From Brachybacterium subflavum (GTDB lineage: Bacteria; Actinomycetota; Actinomycetes; Actinomycetales; Dermabacteraceae): a stretch of 64,000 nt of DNA. The stretch covers positions 558,001 to 622,000 of the forward strand of contig NZ_VIGP01000001.1 in assembly GCF_009299795.1 (NCBI RefSeq), in the 5' to 3' direction. The translations under genes were made by a program, and so were the position numbers. The notes under the pieces are model-generated. The model was not told the origin of the DNA and did not search any database. It worked only from the letters and a program-made list of their open reading frames with translations. The first letter of the stretch is position 1. The number at the start of each line of letters is the position of its first letter. Shown piece after piece: positions 25,608-34,992 of the stretch.

Positions 25608-25886
25608 ATGCGAGACGTCCTGCTCTATACGGTGATCCGGCTGGTGGTGCTGGCTGCTTCCTGGTGGCTGATGGTGCAGATCGGCGTGGGCCTCTACCTC
25701 GCCGGGATCATCGCCGTGCTGATCGCGTTCCTGGTCTCGGTGCTCTTCCTGCGCGCGCCCCGCGAGCGGCTCGCGGGGAGGCTGCAGTCGGCCGACGCAC
25801 GCCGCCGCGAGCGCCGCGGCCCCGTCCGCGACGAGGACGCCGACGAGGAGGACGCGCTTCTCGACGAGGACGACGACGAGCGCTGA
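25608..25886 (+). CDS. DUF4229 membrane protein
   Basis: 92 aa. Two close hydrophobic helices (VIRLVVLAASWWLMVQIG and YLAGIIAVLIAFLVSVLFL) followed by a charged tail that ends in a long acidic run (about 74-92). This matches the DUF4229 family, which sits beside menA in other actinobacteria. Function unknown. The ATG follows TACCCT (25595-25600) by 7 nt, the leaderless pattern. It is divergent from the alarmone synthetase gene and convergent with menA. Confidence 0.8.
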   Translation: MRDVLLYTVIRLVVLAASWWLMVQIGVGLYLAGIIAVLIAFLVSVLFLRAPRERLAGRLQSADARRRERRGPVRDEDADEEDALLDEDDDER

Positions 25887-25918
25887 GCGCAGACGGTCGG
25901 TGACGTGCCGGGGGCGGC

Positions 25919-26800
25919 TCAGACCGCGAGGCCCACGAGGAGCAGCAGCGAGAAGACGAGCTCGAGCCGACCCGCCTGGGCCAGCACGGGGATGAGCGCG
26001 CGCCCCTGCGTGCCGGCGAGCACCGTGCGCAGCGGGCCGACCGCGAGGATGGTGGCGAGCAGCACCACGAGCACCGGCGGATGGACCACCATGACCGGCA
26101 CCATCAGCACGAACGGGACGGCGAGGCACGCCGCCAGCAGCATGCGCGTGCCCCGGTCGCCGAGCCGCACCGCGAGGGTGTGCTTGCCGGCGACGGCGTC
26201 GGTGGGCAGGTCCCGCAGGTTGTTGGTGAGCATGATGACCACGGCCAGCAGACCGATCGCGCAGGCGGCGAGGATCGCCACCCAGCTCACGCGGAGCGTG
26301 ATCGCATAGGCGGTGCCGCCCACGGCGACCAGCCCGAAGAAGATGAACACGAACAGCTCGCCCAGGCCCAGGTAGCCGTAGGGCCGCTTCCCGCCGGTGT
26401 AGAACCAGGCCGCAGCGATGGCGGCGGCCCCCACGATCACGGTCCACCAGATGCCGGCGATCGCGATGAGGACCAGTCCGAGCAGGCCACCGAGCCCGAG
26501 CGCGAGGAACGCCGCGCGCTTCACGGTGGCCGGGGCCGCTGATCGCGAGCCGGTGAGCCGGAAAGGCCCCACGCGGTCGTCGTCCGTGCCGCGCACGCCG
26601 TCCGAGTAGTCGTTGGCATAGTTCACGCCGACCTGCAGGCAGAGAGCCACGCCGAGTGCGAGCAGGGCACGCGGGATCACCACGGCGGCGTCGAAGCCGA
26701 CGTCCCAGAGCGCCGCCCCGGTGCCGGCGGCGACCGGGGAGATCGCGGCGGGAAGGGTGCGCGGGCGAGCGGCCTCGACCCATTGGGCGAACGTGGCCAT
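25919..26800 (-). CDS. menA: 1,4-dihydroxy-2-naphthoate polyprenyltransferase
   Basis: 293 aa UbiA-superfamily membrane enzyme with about eight to nine helices. The prenyl-diphosphate/Mg site is NYANDYSDG (N63, D64, D67) and the second Asp-rich region is NNLRDLPTDAVAGKHTLAVRLG. It prenylates DHNA to demethylmenaquinone. A TATCCT -10 box on the minus strand (26860 to 26855) would give a leader of about 45 nt that contains a perfect 7-bp hairpin (26820-26826 with 26833-26839); a regulatory role for this hairpin is only possible. Confidence 0.93.
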   Translation of the reverse strand: MATFAQWVEAARPRTLPAAISPVAAGTGAALWDVGFDAAVVIPRALLALGVALCLQVGVNYANDYSDGVRGTDDDRVGPFRLTGSRSAAPATVKRAAFLALGLGGLLGLVLIAIAGIWWTVIVGAAAIAAAWFYTGGKRPYGYLGLGELFVFIFFGLVAVGGTAYAITLRVSWVAILAACAIGLLAVVIMLTNNLRDLPTDAVAGKHTLAVRLGDRGTRMLLAACLAVPFVLMVPVMVVHPPVLVVLLATILAVGPLRTVLAGTQGRALIPVLAQAGRLELVFSLLLLVGLAV

Positions 26801-26931
26801 GATGCTCCTCGAGGCAGGTCTGCGGTGGCAGGACCGCAGTTCACGGCCCCATCAAGGATACGTCCGCCGGGGCCGCGGCCGGGGTGCGCCCCGTGGTGGC
26901 ATGGGTCGCGCCGCAGGGCTCCGGGACGTCC

Positions 26932-28260
26932 TCAGGCGTGCGCGGAGGCCGCGCGGGCCGCCGCGGCGCGGTCGATCTTGCCGATGCCGAGCCGCGGCAG
27001 GGCCTCGACGACGTGCACCCGCCGCGGCACGGCGTGGGAGGGGACCCCCGTGGTCCGCAGCGCGGAGCGCACGAGGGCGGGCAGGTCGTCGGGCTCGGTC
27101 GGTGCGCCGTCGGCAGGGACGACGAGCGCTTCGACGCGTCGGCCCCATTCGGGATCCGGCACGCCCACGACGACCCACTCGGCGAGGAGTCCGCGCAGCA
27201 TCAGGGAGCGGTCGATCGCTCGCTCGACGTCCTGCGGGACGACCTTCAGGCCGCCGGTGGTGATGACGTCGTCCGCACGGCCCAGGATCTTCAGCCGCCC
27301 CTCGTCGATCCGGGCGAGATCGCTGGTGACGAAGGCGCGCTCGCCGTCGGGGCCGATGACGGGGAAGTCCTCCGTCGCCGCGGTGCCGTCCTCGAGCACG
27401 TAGCCGTGGGCGAGGGTGGGGGAGCGCAGCCGCAGGCGGCCCTCCTCCTCGCCGTCCTCCGCCCCGACCAGCTCGAGCGCCACGCCGGGGAGCGGCACGC
27501 CGTCGTAGACGCAGCCGCCCGCGGTCTCGGAGGACCCGTAGGTCGTGCGCGCGGCGATGCGCGCCCCCGTGGCGCGCGCGAGCAGGTCGGGCGGCGTGGC
27601 CGCGCCGCCCACGAGCACGGCGGAGAAGCGTGCGAGCAGTGCGCGGGCCCGCGCCCCGTCGGCCGACGCCTCGCCGAGCAGCCGGGTGAGCTGGGTGGGC
27701 ACGAGCGAGGTGAAGGCCGGGAGCCCCGTCTCCGCGGCATTCTCGAGGGCGGGCTCGGCGAGGGCGACGAAGCGGGCGGCGTCGAAGTGGACGGAGAGAT
27801 CCGGCAGGGGATCGGGGAGCGGGACGCGATCGAGTCCCAGCACCTGGGCCGTGCGGTGGGCGCGGGCGATGACCTGGATGCCGGCGATGTGGGTGGGCGG
27901 CAGCAGCGGCAGCCAGTGCCCGTGGCCCGCGTGCGCGGCCCGGTCGGCAACCGTGTCCCGGGCGCCGTCGTCGTCCGCGAAGAGCCGCGCGGTCGCGTCC
28001 TGCGAGGCGAGCAGCGTGCGCAGGGGATGCGCGACGGCCTTGGCGCGGCCCGTCGAGCCGGAGGTCGGGACCACCAGCACGGTGTCCTCGAACCCTGCGG
28101 GCATCGTCGTCGGCGGGTCGAACGGTCCCAGCCACAGCCGCCCGCGGCCGGCCATGACCTCGCCGATCGCGCGGGCGTGCTCGGCGAGCGAGGCTGCGGA
28201 GCCGTCGAAGGGGGAGGGACGGATCCAGGGTGTCGTGGTCTGCGGTGCGGTCGGGGCCAC
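26932..28260 (-). CDS. menE: o-Succinylbenzoate-CoA ligase
   Basis: 442 aa acyl-adenylating enzyme. The AMP-binding P-loop reads VPTSGSTGRAKAVAHP, followed by YGSSETAGG, and late motifs TSDLARIDEGRLKILGRADD and the catalytic lysine region LPRLGIGKIDR. It activates OSB to OSB-CoA for MenB. At 442 aa it is on the short side for the superfamily but normal for actinobacterial MenE. The GTG at 28260 starts 5 nt after the menB stop, so the pair is cotranscribed. Confidence 0.92.
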   Translation of the reverse strand: MAPTAPQTTTPWIRPSPFDGSAASLAEHARAIGEVMAGRGRLWLGPFDPPTTMPAGFEDTVLVVPTSGSTGRAKAVAHPLRTLLASQDATARLFADDDGARDTVADRAAHAGHGHWLPLLPPTHIAGIQVIARAHRTAQVLGLDRVPLPDPLPDLSVHFDAARFVALAEPALENAAETGLPAFTSLVPTQLTRLLGEASADGARARALLARFSAVLVGGAATPPDLLARATGARIAARTTYGSSETAGGCVYDGVPLPGVALELVGAEDGEEEGRLRLRSPTLAHGYVLEDGTAATEDFPVIGPDGERAFVTSDLARIDEGRLKILGRADDVITTGGLKVVPQDVERAIDRSLMLRGLLAEWVVVGVPDPEWGRRVEALVVPADGAPTEPDDLPALVRSALRTTGVPSHAVPRRVHVVEALPRLGIGKIDRAAAARAASAHA

Positions 28261-28265
28261 GGGGC

Positions 28266-29234
28266 TCAGCCCTGCGGGTGGGGGAAGGACGACCAGTCGG
28301 GGGCGCGGTGCTCGAGGAAGGCGTCGCGGCCCTCGACGGCCTCGTCGGTCATGTACGCCAGTCGCGTCGCCTCGCCCGCGAAGACCTGCTGGCCCATGAG
28401 GCCGTCGTCGGCCAGGTTGAAGGCGAACTTGAGCATGCGCACCGCCTGCGGGGACTTCGTGGCGATCGTCGCGGCCATCGCGAGGGCCTCGTCCTCGAGG
28501 TCGGCGTGGTCGACGACCCGGTTCACCGCGCCCCAGTCGTAGGCGTCCTGGGCCGAGTACTCCTCGGCGAGGAAGAAGATCTCGCGTGCCCGCTTCTGGC
28601 CCACCTGCTTGGCGAGGTACGCGGAGCCGTAGCCGCCGTCGAAGGAGCCCACGTTCGCGTCGGTCTGCATGAAGCGCGCGTGCTGGCGCGAGGCGATCGA
28701 GAGGTCGGCGACCACGTGCAGGGAGTGACCGCCGCCGGCTGCCCACCCGTTGACCACGGCGATCACGACCTTGCCCATGGTGCGGATCAGCCGCTGGACC
28801 TCGAGGATGTGCAGCCGGCCTCCCTGTCCGGGGCTGACGGTCTCTGCGGTCTCGCCGCCCGCGTACTGGTAGCCGGAGCGCCCGCGGATGCGCTGGTCCC
28901 CGCCCGAGCAGAACGCGAAGCCGCCGTCCTTGGGGGAGGGGCCGTTCCCGGTGAGCAGGATGACGCCGACCCCGGTGTCCAGCCGCGCGTGGTCCAGCGC
29001 CCGGTAGAGCTCGTCGACCGTGTGCGGGCGGAAGGCGTTGCGCACCTCGGGACGGTCGAAGGCGATCCGCACGCACGGCAGGTCCCTCGGCGCCGCGGGG
29101 TCCGAGCGGTCCACGGCGCGGTGGTAGGTCACGTCCGTGAGCGCGGGACCGGCCAGCTCGTCGGGGCCGACGTCCCTCCAGCGCTCGGGATCGAAGGTGT
29201 CGGAGACGGCGCGCGGAAGCTCGGTGCGGGGCAT
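28266..29234 (-). CDS. menB: 1,4-dihydroxy-2-naphthoyl-CoA synthase
   Basis: 322 aa crotonase-fold enzyme. Signatures are FDRPEVRNAFRPHTVDEL, the oxyanion-hole region FCSGGDQRIRG, VIAVVNGWAAGGGHSLH, and QTDANVGSFDGGYGSAYLAKQVG. It closes the second ring of the naphthoquinone from OSB-CoA. A TACCCT element 7 nt upstream of ATG 29234 supports that start and a leaderless message. It is followed directly by menE. Confidence 0.94.
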   Translation of the reverse strand: MPRTELPRAVSDTFDPERWRDVGPDELAGPALTDVTYHRAVDRSDPAAPRDLPCVRIAFDRPEVRNAFRPHTVDELYRALDHARLDTGVGVILLTGNGPSPKDGGFAFCSGGDQRIRGRSGYQYAGGETAETVSPGQGGRLHILEVQRLIRTMGKVVIAVVNGWAAGGGHSLHVVADLSIASRQHARFMQTDANVGSFDGGYGSAYLAKQVGQKRAREIFFLAEEYSAQDAYDWGAVNRVVDHADLEDEALAMAATIATKSPQAVRMLKFAFNLADDGLMGQQVFAGEATRLAYMTDEAVEGRDAFLEHRAPDWSSFPHPQG

Positions 29235-29313
29235 GGTCGCCAGGGTATCCCCGGGTCGCGCGGGGCTCGGCCCGCTCACGGGTGATCCGGCCGACGCGGA
29301 GTGACCGACGCCC

Positions 29314-29940
29314 TCAGGCTCCGTCGGCCCAGGGCAGGAGCGGGGTGGACGGGGCGGGATCGGTCGCGAGGCGACCGTAGGCGAGGACGTCCACGCGCTC
29401 GCCGCCGATGAGGAACTTCTCGCGCTCGGTGCCCTCGTGCAGGAAACCGGCGGCCCGGGCGACGGCGCCCGAGGCGGGGTTGTCGACGCGGTGGCCGAGC
29501 TCGAGGCGCTCGAGCCCCCACCCGCCCCGGTCGACGGGCCGCAGGGCGCGCTCGGCGAGGGTGGCCGCTGCGCGCGAGGCGAGTCCGCGGCCGCGGTGCG
29601 CGGGGTGCAGCCAGTAGAAGAACCAGCCGTTGCGATTGCCCTCGTCGACGCTCACGGCGACCAGGCCGATCATGCGGCCCGGCGCGCCCTGCGCGCCGCG
29701 GGCGGTCTCGGGCACGTCGTCCACGATCGCGAAGGCGTGCCGGTCCGCGCCGCGCAGCCAGGTGCAGTACTGCTCGGCCGACGCCGCGTCGTGGACGTCG
29801 CCCTGTCGGGCCATGTCGGGGGAGGACGTGAAGGCCTCGAGGATCGCTCCGGCGTCGTCCGCTCGCACCGGACGGAGTCGAGGGCCTGGCGGCGCAGGGA
29901 GCGATCGCTCTACCGCGGCCGACGTCGCGTGATGAGGCAT
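29314..29940 (-). CDS. GNAT family N-acetyltransferase (RimJ/RimL type)
   Basis: 208 aa. The acetyl-CoA site is YWLHPAHRGRGLASRAAATLAERAL (pattern R/Q-x-x-G-x-G/A) and the RimL-like ending is LELGHRVDNPASGAVARAAGFLHEGTERE. It acetylates a protein N-terminus or small amine; the substrate cannot be predicted. The start ATG follows TAGCCT (29952 to 29947 on the minus strand) by 6 nt. It lies between menB and the permease gene with no evident functional link. Confidence 0.85.
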   Translation of the reverse strand: MPHHATSAAVERSLPAPPGPRLRPVRADDAGAILEAFTSSPDMARQGDVHDAASAEQYCTWLRGADRHAFAIVDDVPETARGAQGAPGRMIGLVAVSVDEGNRNGWFFYWLHPAHRGRGLASRAAATLAERALRPVDRGGWGLERLELGHRVDNPASGAVARAAGFLHEGTEREKFLIGGERVDVLAYGRLATDPAPSTPLLPWADGA

Positions 29941-30045
29941 GCGAGCAGGCTACGGCGTCTCCCCCTGTCGATCGACCCGTCGGCCGGGCAATCCCGTCCG
30001 CGCGTCGCCGCCCGGCACCATCCGCCGATCGGTAGGGTCCCGCGG

Positions 30046-31569
30046 GTGACTCACTCCCCGTCCTCCACGACATCGACGTCGACCGGCTCGGATACCCCGG
30101 GCTCGCGCGCCCCCGACGCCCCGCACCTCGAGCGCTCGCTCGGCAACCGCCACATCCAGCTGATCGCGATCGGCGGTGCCATCGGCACGGGCCTCTTCAT
30201 GGGGTCGGGCAAGACGATCTCGGTGGCGGGCCCTTCCGTGCTGCTCGTCTACGTGGTCATCGGCTTCATGCTCTACTTCGTGATGCGCGCGATGGGCGAG
30301 ATCCTGCTCTCGCGCCGCGAGTACCGGAACTTCGCCGATTTCACCGGCGACCTGCTCGGCCCCTGGGCGGCGTTCTTCACCGGGTGGACCTACTGGTTCT
30401 GCTGGGTGGTCACCGCGGTGGCCGACGTCATCGTGATCGCCTCGGTCTACCTCCGAGACCTGGTGCCGATGCTGCCGGGCTGGGCCACCCCCGTTCTCGC
30501 GATCGTGGTGATCGCCCTGCTCATCGGCCTGAACCTGCCGACGGTGCGCGCCTTCGGCGAGGCCGAGTTCTGGTTCGCCATGGTCAAGATCGTCGCGATC
30601 CTCGCGCTCATCGTCCTGGGACTCGTGCTCGTGCTCACGGGCTTCGAGACCTCGGCCGGTCCCTCGAGCTTCACCCATCTGTGGGCCGACGGCGGCTTCT
30701 TCCCGCGCGGCTTCACCGGCTTCGTCGCCGCCTTCCAGATCGCCACCTTCGCCTTCGTGGGCATCGAGCTCGTGGGCACCGCGGCCGCCGAGACCCGCGA
30801 CCCCGAGAAGAACCTGCCGCGCGCGGTGCGCTCGATCCCCGTGCGCATCCTGCTGTTCTACGTGGGCGCCCTCGTGATCCTCATGTCTGTGATGCCGTGG
30901 ACGGTGTACAGCGCCGACGACTCCCCGTTCATCCAGGTCTTCGCGACCGCGGGGCTGCCCGCGGCCGCCGCGATCGTGAACCTCGTGGTGCTGACCTCCG
31001 CCATGTCCTCGGCGAACTCCGGGATCTACTCGACCTCCCGGATGGTGTTCGGCCTCGCCACCCAGAACGACGCGCCGCGCCTGTTCGCACGCGTCTCGCG
31101 CCGCCACGTCCCGCAGAACGCCCTGTTCCTCACGGGAGTGATGCTGCTGGCCTCGGTGGTGCTGCTCGTCCTCGGGCTGGGCGAGTCGACCGCGTTCTCC
31201 GTGGTCACCACCGTCTCCTCGCTGTGCTTCATGTTCGTGTGGACGATGATCCTGCTGAGCTACCTGGCCTACCGCCGCCGGCGCCCGCAGGACCACGCCG
31301 CGAGCCGCTTCCGGATGCCGCTGGGCGGCGTGATGCCCTTCGTCGTGATGGCGTTCTTCGCCTTCCTGCTGTGGGCGTTCACGGGCGCGTCGGACACCCT
31401 CGCGGGCCTCCTCGCGACCCCCGTCTGGTTCGTGCTGGTCGCGATCGGCTACGTGCTGATCCGACGCAACGGCGCCCACGCCGCCCAGCGCGAGGAGTTC
31501 CGGGCGCGGGTCGCCCGCGAGAAGGACGAGGCGGCCCGCTGGCGGACCGAGCCCGTCGAGCGGGTCTAG
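30046..31569 (+). CDS. cycA: D-serine/D-alanine/glycine-type amino acid permease
   Basis: 507 aa APC-superfamily transporter with twelve membrane segments. The start of the membrane domain, NRHIQLIAIGGAIGTGLFMG, and later stretches (TGWTYWFCWVVTAVADV, FAFVGIELVGTAAAETRDPE, SANSGIYSTSRMVFGLA) closely match E. coli CycA. It imports small D-amino acids and glycine by proton symport, judged by similarity only. The GTG at 30046 follows TAGGGT (30033-30038) by 7 nt, so I discard the much longer frame upstream. N- and C-terminal tails are polar. Confidence 0.88.
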   Translation: MTHSPSSTTSTSTGSDTPGSRAPDAPHLERSLGNRHIQLIAIGGAIGTGLFMGSGKTISVAGPSVLLVYVVIGFMLYFVMRAMGEILLSRREYRNFADFTGDLLGPWAAFFTGWTYWFCWVVTAVADVIVIASVYLRDLVPMLPGWATPVLAIVVIALLIGLNLPTVRAFGEAEFWFAMVKIVAILALIVLGLVLVLTGFETSAGPSSFTHLWADGGFFPRGFTGFVAAFQIATFAFVGIELVGTAAAETRDPEKNLPRAVRSIPVRILLFYVGALVILMSVMPWTVYSADDSPFIQVFATAGLPAAAAIVNLVVLTSAMSSANSGIYSTSRMVFGLATQNDAPRLFARVSRRHVPQNALFLTGVMLLASVVLLVLGLGESTAFSVVTTVSSLCFMFVWTMILLSYLAYRRRRPQDHAASRFRMPLGGVMPFVVMAFFAFLLWAFTGASDTLAGLLATPVWFVLVAIGYVLIRRNGAHAAQREEFRARVAREKDEAARWRTEPVERV

Positions 31570-31619
31570 CCTGGACGGGCGCGGCGCCGCCGCACCCACC
31601 CGTCCCGCAAGGAGACCCC

Positions 31620-32105
31620 ATGACCACGCTTCACGACTTCACCGTGCGCACCGCCGAGGGCGCCTCCACCGACCTCTCGCAGTACGCGGGGCAGGCCGTC
31701 CTCGTGGTGAACGTCGCCTCGAAGTGCGGGCTCACCCCGCAGCTCGACGGCCTCCAGCACCTGCAGGAGCAGTACCGCGAGCAGGGCCTGGTCATCCTCG
31801 GATTCCCCTGCAACCAGTTCGCCGGCCAGATGCCCGGGAGCGACGAGGACGCGGTCACCTTCTGCCGCACCACCTACGGCGTCGACTTCCCGATCCTCGC
31901 GAAGATCGACGTCAACGGCGAGGACGCCGCCCCGCTCTACCGATGGCTGCGCTCGCAGCGCTCCGGCAAGGACGGAGCCGACATCGAGTGGAACTTCGCG
32001 AAGTTCCTCATCGGCCCCGACGGCGCCGTCGTCGACCGCTTCGACCCGACCGTCGAGCCCGCAGACCTGCGCGGGCCCATCGACGTCGTGCTGGCCGCGG
32101 CGTGA
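31620..32105 (+). CDS. Glutathione peroxidase family (thiol peroxidase) protein
   Basis: 161 aa. The peroxidatic cysteine is Cys36 in NVASKCGLTPQ, with Cys64 and Gln70 in FPCNQFAGQ and the catalytic Trp/Asn in IEWNFAKFLI. Bacterial members with Cys rather than selenocysteine usually take electrons from thioredoxin, not glutathione, and reduce hydroperoxides. AAGGAG precedes the start. The cycA stop codon TAG forms part of a TAGCCT element (31567-31572) that may be its promoter. Its stop nearly abuts menC. Confidence 0.9.
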   Translation: MTTLHDFTVRTAEGASTDLSQYAGQAVLVVNVASKCGLTPQLDGLQHLQEQYREQGLVILGFPCNQFAGQMPGSDEDAVTFCRTTYGVDFPILAKIDVNGEDAAPLYRWLRSQRSGKDGADIEWNFAKFLIGPDGAVVDRFDPTVEPADLRGPIDVVLAAA

Positions 32106-32110
32106 GCCGC

Positions 32111-33088
32111 ATGCGCATCCCCGCCGCCCTGCGCGAGCAGGGCATCGAGGACGCCCGCTGCTGGTCGATCCCCATGACCACCCGCTTCCGCGGGATCACC
32201 GTGCGCGACGGCGTGGTGCTGCGCGGACCCGAGGGCTGGGCCGAGTTCTCCCCGTTCTGGGACTACGACCCGAAGGAATCGGCCGCCTGGCTGCGCTGCG
32301 CGCTCGCCGACGCGACCGCCCCGCGCCCCGCGCCCCTGCGCGAGAGCATCGAGGTGAACGTGACGATCCCCGTCGTCCCGCCCGCTCTCGCGCACCGTCT
32401 GGCGAGGGTGGGCGGCGCCCGGACCGCGAAGGTGAAGGTCGCGGACGTCGCCTCGAGCCTGCCCGAGGATCTCGAGCGCCTGGAGGCCGTGCGCGACGCC
32501 CTGGGGCCGGACGCCCGCATCCGCGTGGACGCGAACGCCCGCTGGGACCGCGACGAGGCGGTCGCCGCGATCCCGCAGCTGGACCGCGCCGCGGGCGGCC
32601 TCGAATATGTCGAGCAGCCCGTCGCCTCGCTCGAGGACCTCGTGGCCGTGCGCCGGGCCGTCGACGTGCCGATCGCGGCCGACGAGCTCGTGCGCCGCGC
32701 CGAGGACCCTCTGCGCGTGGCCCGGGCGGGCGCGGCGGACGTGCTCGTGATGAAGGTGCAGCCCCTCGGGGGCGCCGCACGCTGCCTCGAGCTCGCCGCC
32801 GAGGCGGACCTCCCCGCGGTCGTCTCGAGCGCCCTGGAGTCGAGCGTCGGACTGAGCGCGGGCCTCGCCTTCGCCGCCGCCCTGCCCGAGCTGACCCACG
32901 CCTGCGGGCTCGCAACCGGAGTCCTGCTCACCGGCGACCTCGTCGCCGCGCCGCTGCGCGCCGAGGGCGGCACGATCCCCGTCGAGCGCCCGCGGCCCGA
33001 ACCCGAGCTGCTCGAGTCCCACGGTGCGCCGCGCGAGCTCACCGCCCGCTGGGAGCAGCGTCTCGAGGCGTGCGCACAGCTGCTGTGA
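32111..33088 (+). CDS. menC: o-Succinylbenzoate synthase
   Basis: 325 aa enolase-superfamily enzyme. The catalytic pieces are visible in order: the Lys-x-Lys in TAKVKVAD, metal ligands in RVDANARW, YVEQPV and AADELVRR, and the opposite lysine in LVMKVQPLGG. It dehydrates SHCHC to OSB. A GTG at 32102 overlaps the peroxidase stop and would add three residues; neither start has a good ribosome site and I keep the ATG. It is cotranscribed with the peroxidase gene; menD follows with its own promoter element. Confidence 0.92.
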   Translation: MRIPAALREQGIEDARCWSIPMTTRFRGITVRDGVVLRGPEGWAEFSPFWDYDPKESAAWLRCALADATAPRPAPLRESIEVNVTIPVVPPALAHRLARVGGARTAKVKVADVASSLPEDLERLEAVRDALGPDARIRVDANARWDRDEAVAAIPQLDRAAGGLEYVEQPVASLEDLVAVRRAVDVPIAADELVRRAEDPLRVARAGAADVLVMKVQPLGGAARCLELAAEADLPAVVSSALESSVGLSAGLAFAAALPELTHACGLATGVLLTGDLVAAPLRAEGGTIPVERPRPEPELLESHGAPRELTARWEQRLEACAQLL

Positions 33089-33168
33089 CCGGGGCGAATG
33101 CCGTGACCCGCGGCGCGAAAGGACGCGAGCAGCGATCGGCGCGGGAGTCGGATCACTAGCCTGGGACC

Positions 33169-34914
33169 ATGACCGAGCACCCCGCGCCCGCCCGTCGCCC
33201 TCTCCGGGCGGATCCGGAGCCGATGACCATCCCCGTGCCCGCGCCCCTGGGGTCCGGCGCGGTCGAGGAGGCCGTCGCGATCTGGCGCACCCTGGTCGCG
33301 CTCGGCGTGCGGCACACGGCGATCAGCCCGGGCTCGCGCTCGGCGCCGCTCGTGTACGCGCTCGAGGATCCCGAGATCGCGGGACGTCTCGAGGCGCACG
33401 TGCGGATCGACGAGCGCGCCGCCGCGTTCACGGCCCTCGGCATCTCCCGGCGCGATCCGGCATCGCCGGGCGTCGTGGTGACCACCTCGGGCACCGCGAC
33501 GGCGCATCTGCACGCCGCCGTCCTCGAGGCCCACCACTCCCGCACCCCGCTGATCGTGCTCACCGCGGACCGGCCCATCGAGCTGCGCGACGTGGGCGCG
33601 AACCAGGCCACCCATCAGGTCGGCATCTACGGGGACGCGGTGCGCTTCGCGACCGATCTCCCGGCGCCCTCGCGGGACGGAGCCACGGAGGTCGAGCTGC
33701 GCACCGCCGTGAGCACCCTCGCACGGGCCTTCGCCGCCGCGACCGGACCGCATCCCGGTCCTGTCCACGTGAACCTGTGCCTGCGCGATCCGCTCGTGCC
33801 CCGCGCCGGGACGGTCGACGATCCCGCTGCCGCGGCGCCGGGGACGGAGCCGGAGCCGGAGCGCGGCGATCGCCTGGTCGTCACCCGTCGGATCCCGCCT
33901 CGCGAGGGCGCACCGGTCGCGCTCGCGCCCGATCCGCGCGCCGTCGTCGTCGCCGGGGACGGTGCGGGGCCCGCGGCCCGCGCGTTCGCCGAGGCCCACC
34001 GGCTGCCGCTGCTCGCCGAGCCCAGCTCCGGATCCCGCAGCGGACCCAGCATGGTCACGGGCTACACGCAGCTGCTCGCGCAGGTCATGGCCGACCCCGA
34101 CCATCCTCTGCGGCCCTCGCAGGCGATCGTCTTCGGCCACCCGACGCTCTCGCGGCCCGTGGTCGGCGCACTGCTGGGCGCCGCCGACGTCGCGACGATC
34201 ATCGTCGATCCGACCTCCTCCTGGACCGACGCCTCCCGCACCGCGTCCCTCGTGGTGCCCGCCCTCGCCCTGCCCGGTGCTGACGCCCGCGAGGACAGCG
34301 CCCCGCGGCTCGAGGACTGGCGCCGTGAGGGCGCGCTCCTCGTGGAGGCGGCGGAGCCGACGTGGCAGCAGCGCGCGGCGCTCGCCGTCTGGGAGGCGAC
34401 GAGGGAGGAGGACACCCTCGTGCTGGGCTCCTCGTCCCTGGTGAGGGATCTCGAGCTGCTCGCCCCGGCCGCGCGCGGGACGGTGCTGGCCGGCCGCGGC
34501 CTGGCCGGGATCGACGGGATGGCCTCGACCGCGGGCGGATACGCGCTCGCCGCCGAGCACGCCGATGCAGGGCGCGCCGACGCCGGGCGCGTCCGCCTGC
34601 TCGTCGGCGACGTGACGGCGCTGCACGACCTCACGGGCCTGATCGTCGGCCCCCTCGAGCGCCGCCCCGCGCTGGACGTGATCGTGGTCGACGACTCCGG
34701 CGGCCGCATCTTCTCCGGGCTCGAGCACCGGCGCGCGCATCCCGAGCTCCTCGAGCGCTTCTTCACGACCCCGCACGGCGCCGACATCGCCGCCGCAGCC
34801 CGCGCGCTCGGCGTCGACGCGGTGCGGTACGAGGGCCCGCAGGCCCTCGATGCCCTGGTCAGGGGCCTCGAGCGGCCGAGCGGCGGGCTCCGGATGATCG
34901 TCGTCGGCCCCTGA
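33169..34914 (+). CDS. menD: SEPHCHC synthase (MenD)
   Basis: 581 aa thiamine-diphosphate enzyme. It shows AISPGSRSAPL, the ThDP-activating glutamate in HVRIDERAAAFTALG, VVTTSGTATAHLHAAVLEA, and the late ThDP region LLVGDVTALHD...VIVVDDSGGRIFSGL. It couples isochorismate with 2-oxoglutarate, the committed menaquinone step. The ATG follows TAGCCT (33157-33162) by 6 nt, suggesting its own leaderless transcript. The first 18 residues are an extension. Confidence 0.93.
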   Translation: MTEHPAPARRPLRADPEPMTIPVPAPLGSGAVEEAVAIWRTLVALGVRHTAISPGSRSAPLVYALEDPEIAGRLEAHVRIDERAAAFTALGISRRDPASPGVVVTTSGTATAHLHAAVLEAHHSRTPLIVLTADRPIELRDVGANQATHQVGIYGDAVRFATDLPAPSRDGATEVELRTAVSTLARAFAAATGPHPGPVHVNLCLRDPLVPRAGTVDDPAAAAPGTEPEPERGDRLVVTRRIPPREGAPVALAPDPRAVVVAGDGAGPAARAFAEAHRLPLLAEPSSGSRSGPSMVTGYTQLLAQVMADPDHPLRPSQAIVFGHPTLSRPVVGALLGAADVATIIVDPTSSWTDASRTASLVVPALALPGADAREDSAPRLEDWRREGALLVEAAEPTWQQRAALAVWEATREEDTLVLGSSSLVRDLELLAPAARGTVLAGRGLAGIDGMASTAGGYALAAEHADAGRADAGRVRLLVGDVTALHDLTGLIVGPLERRPALDVIVVDDSGGRIFSGLEHRRAHPELLERFFTTPHGADIAAAARALGVDAVRYEGPQALDALVRGLERPSGGLRMIVVGP

Positions 34915-34992
34915 TCCGGGTCCTGCCGGGGGACGCACGACACAGCCAGCGCACAGCTCGATCGCAAGGACTTCAAGGCACGAGGGGATGCA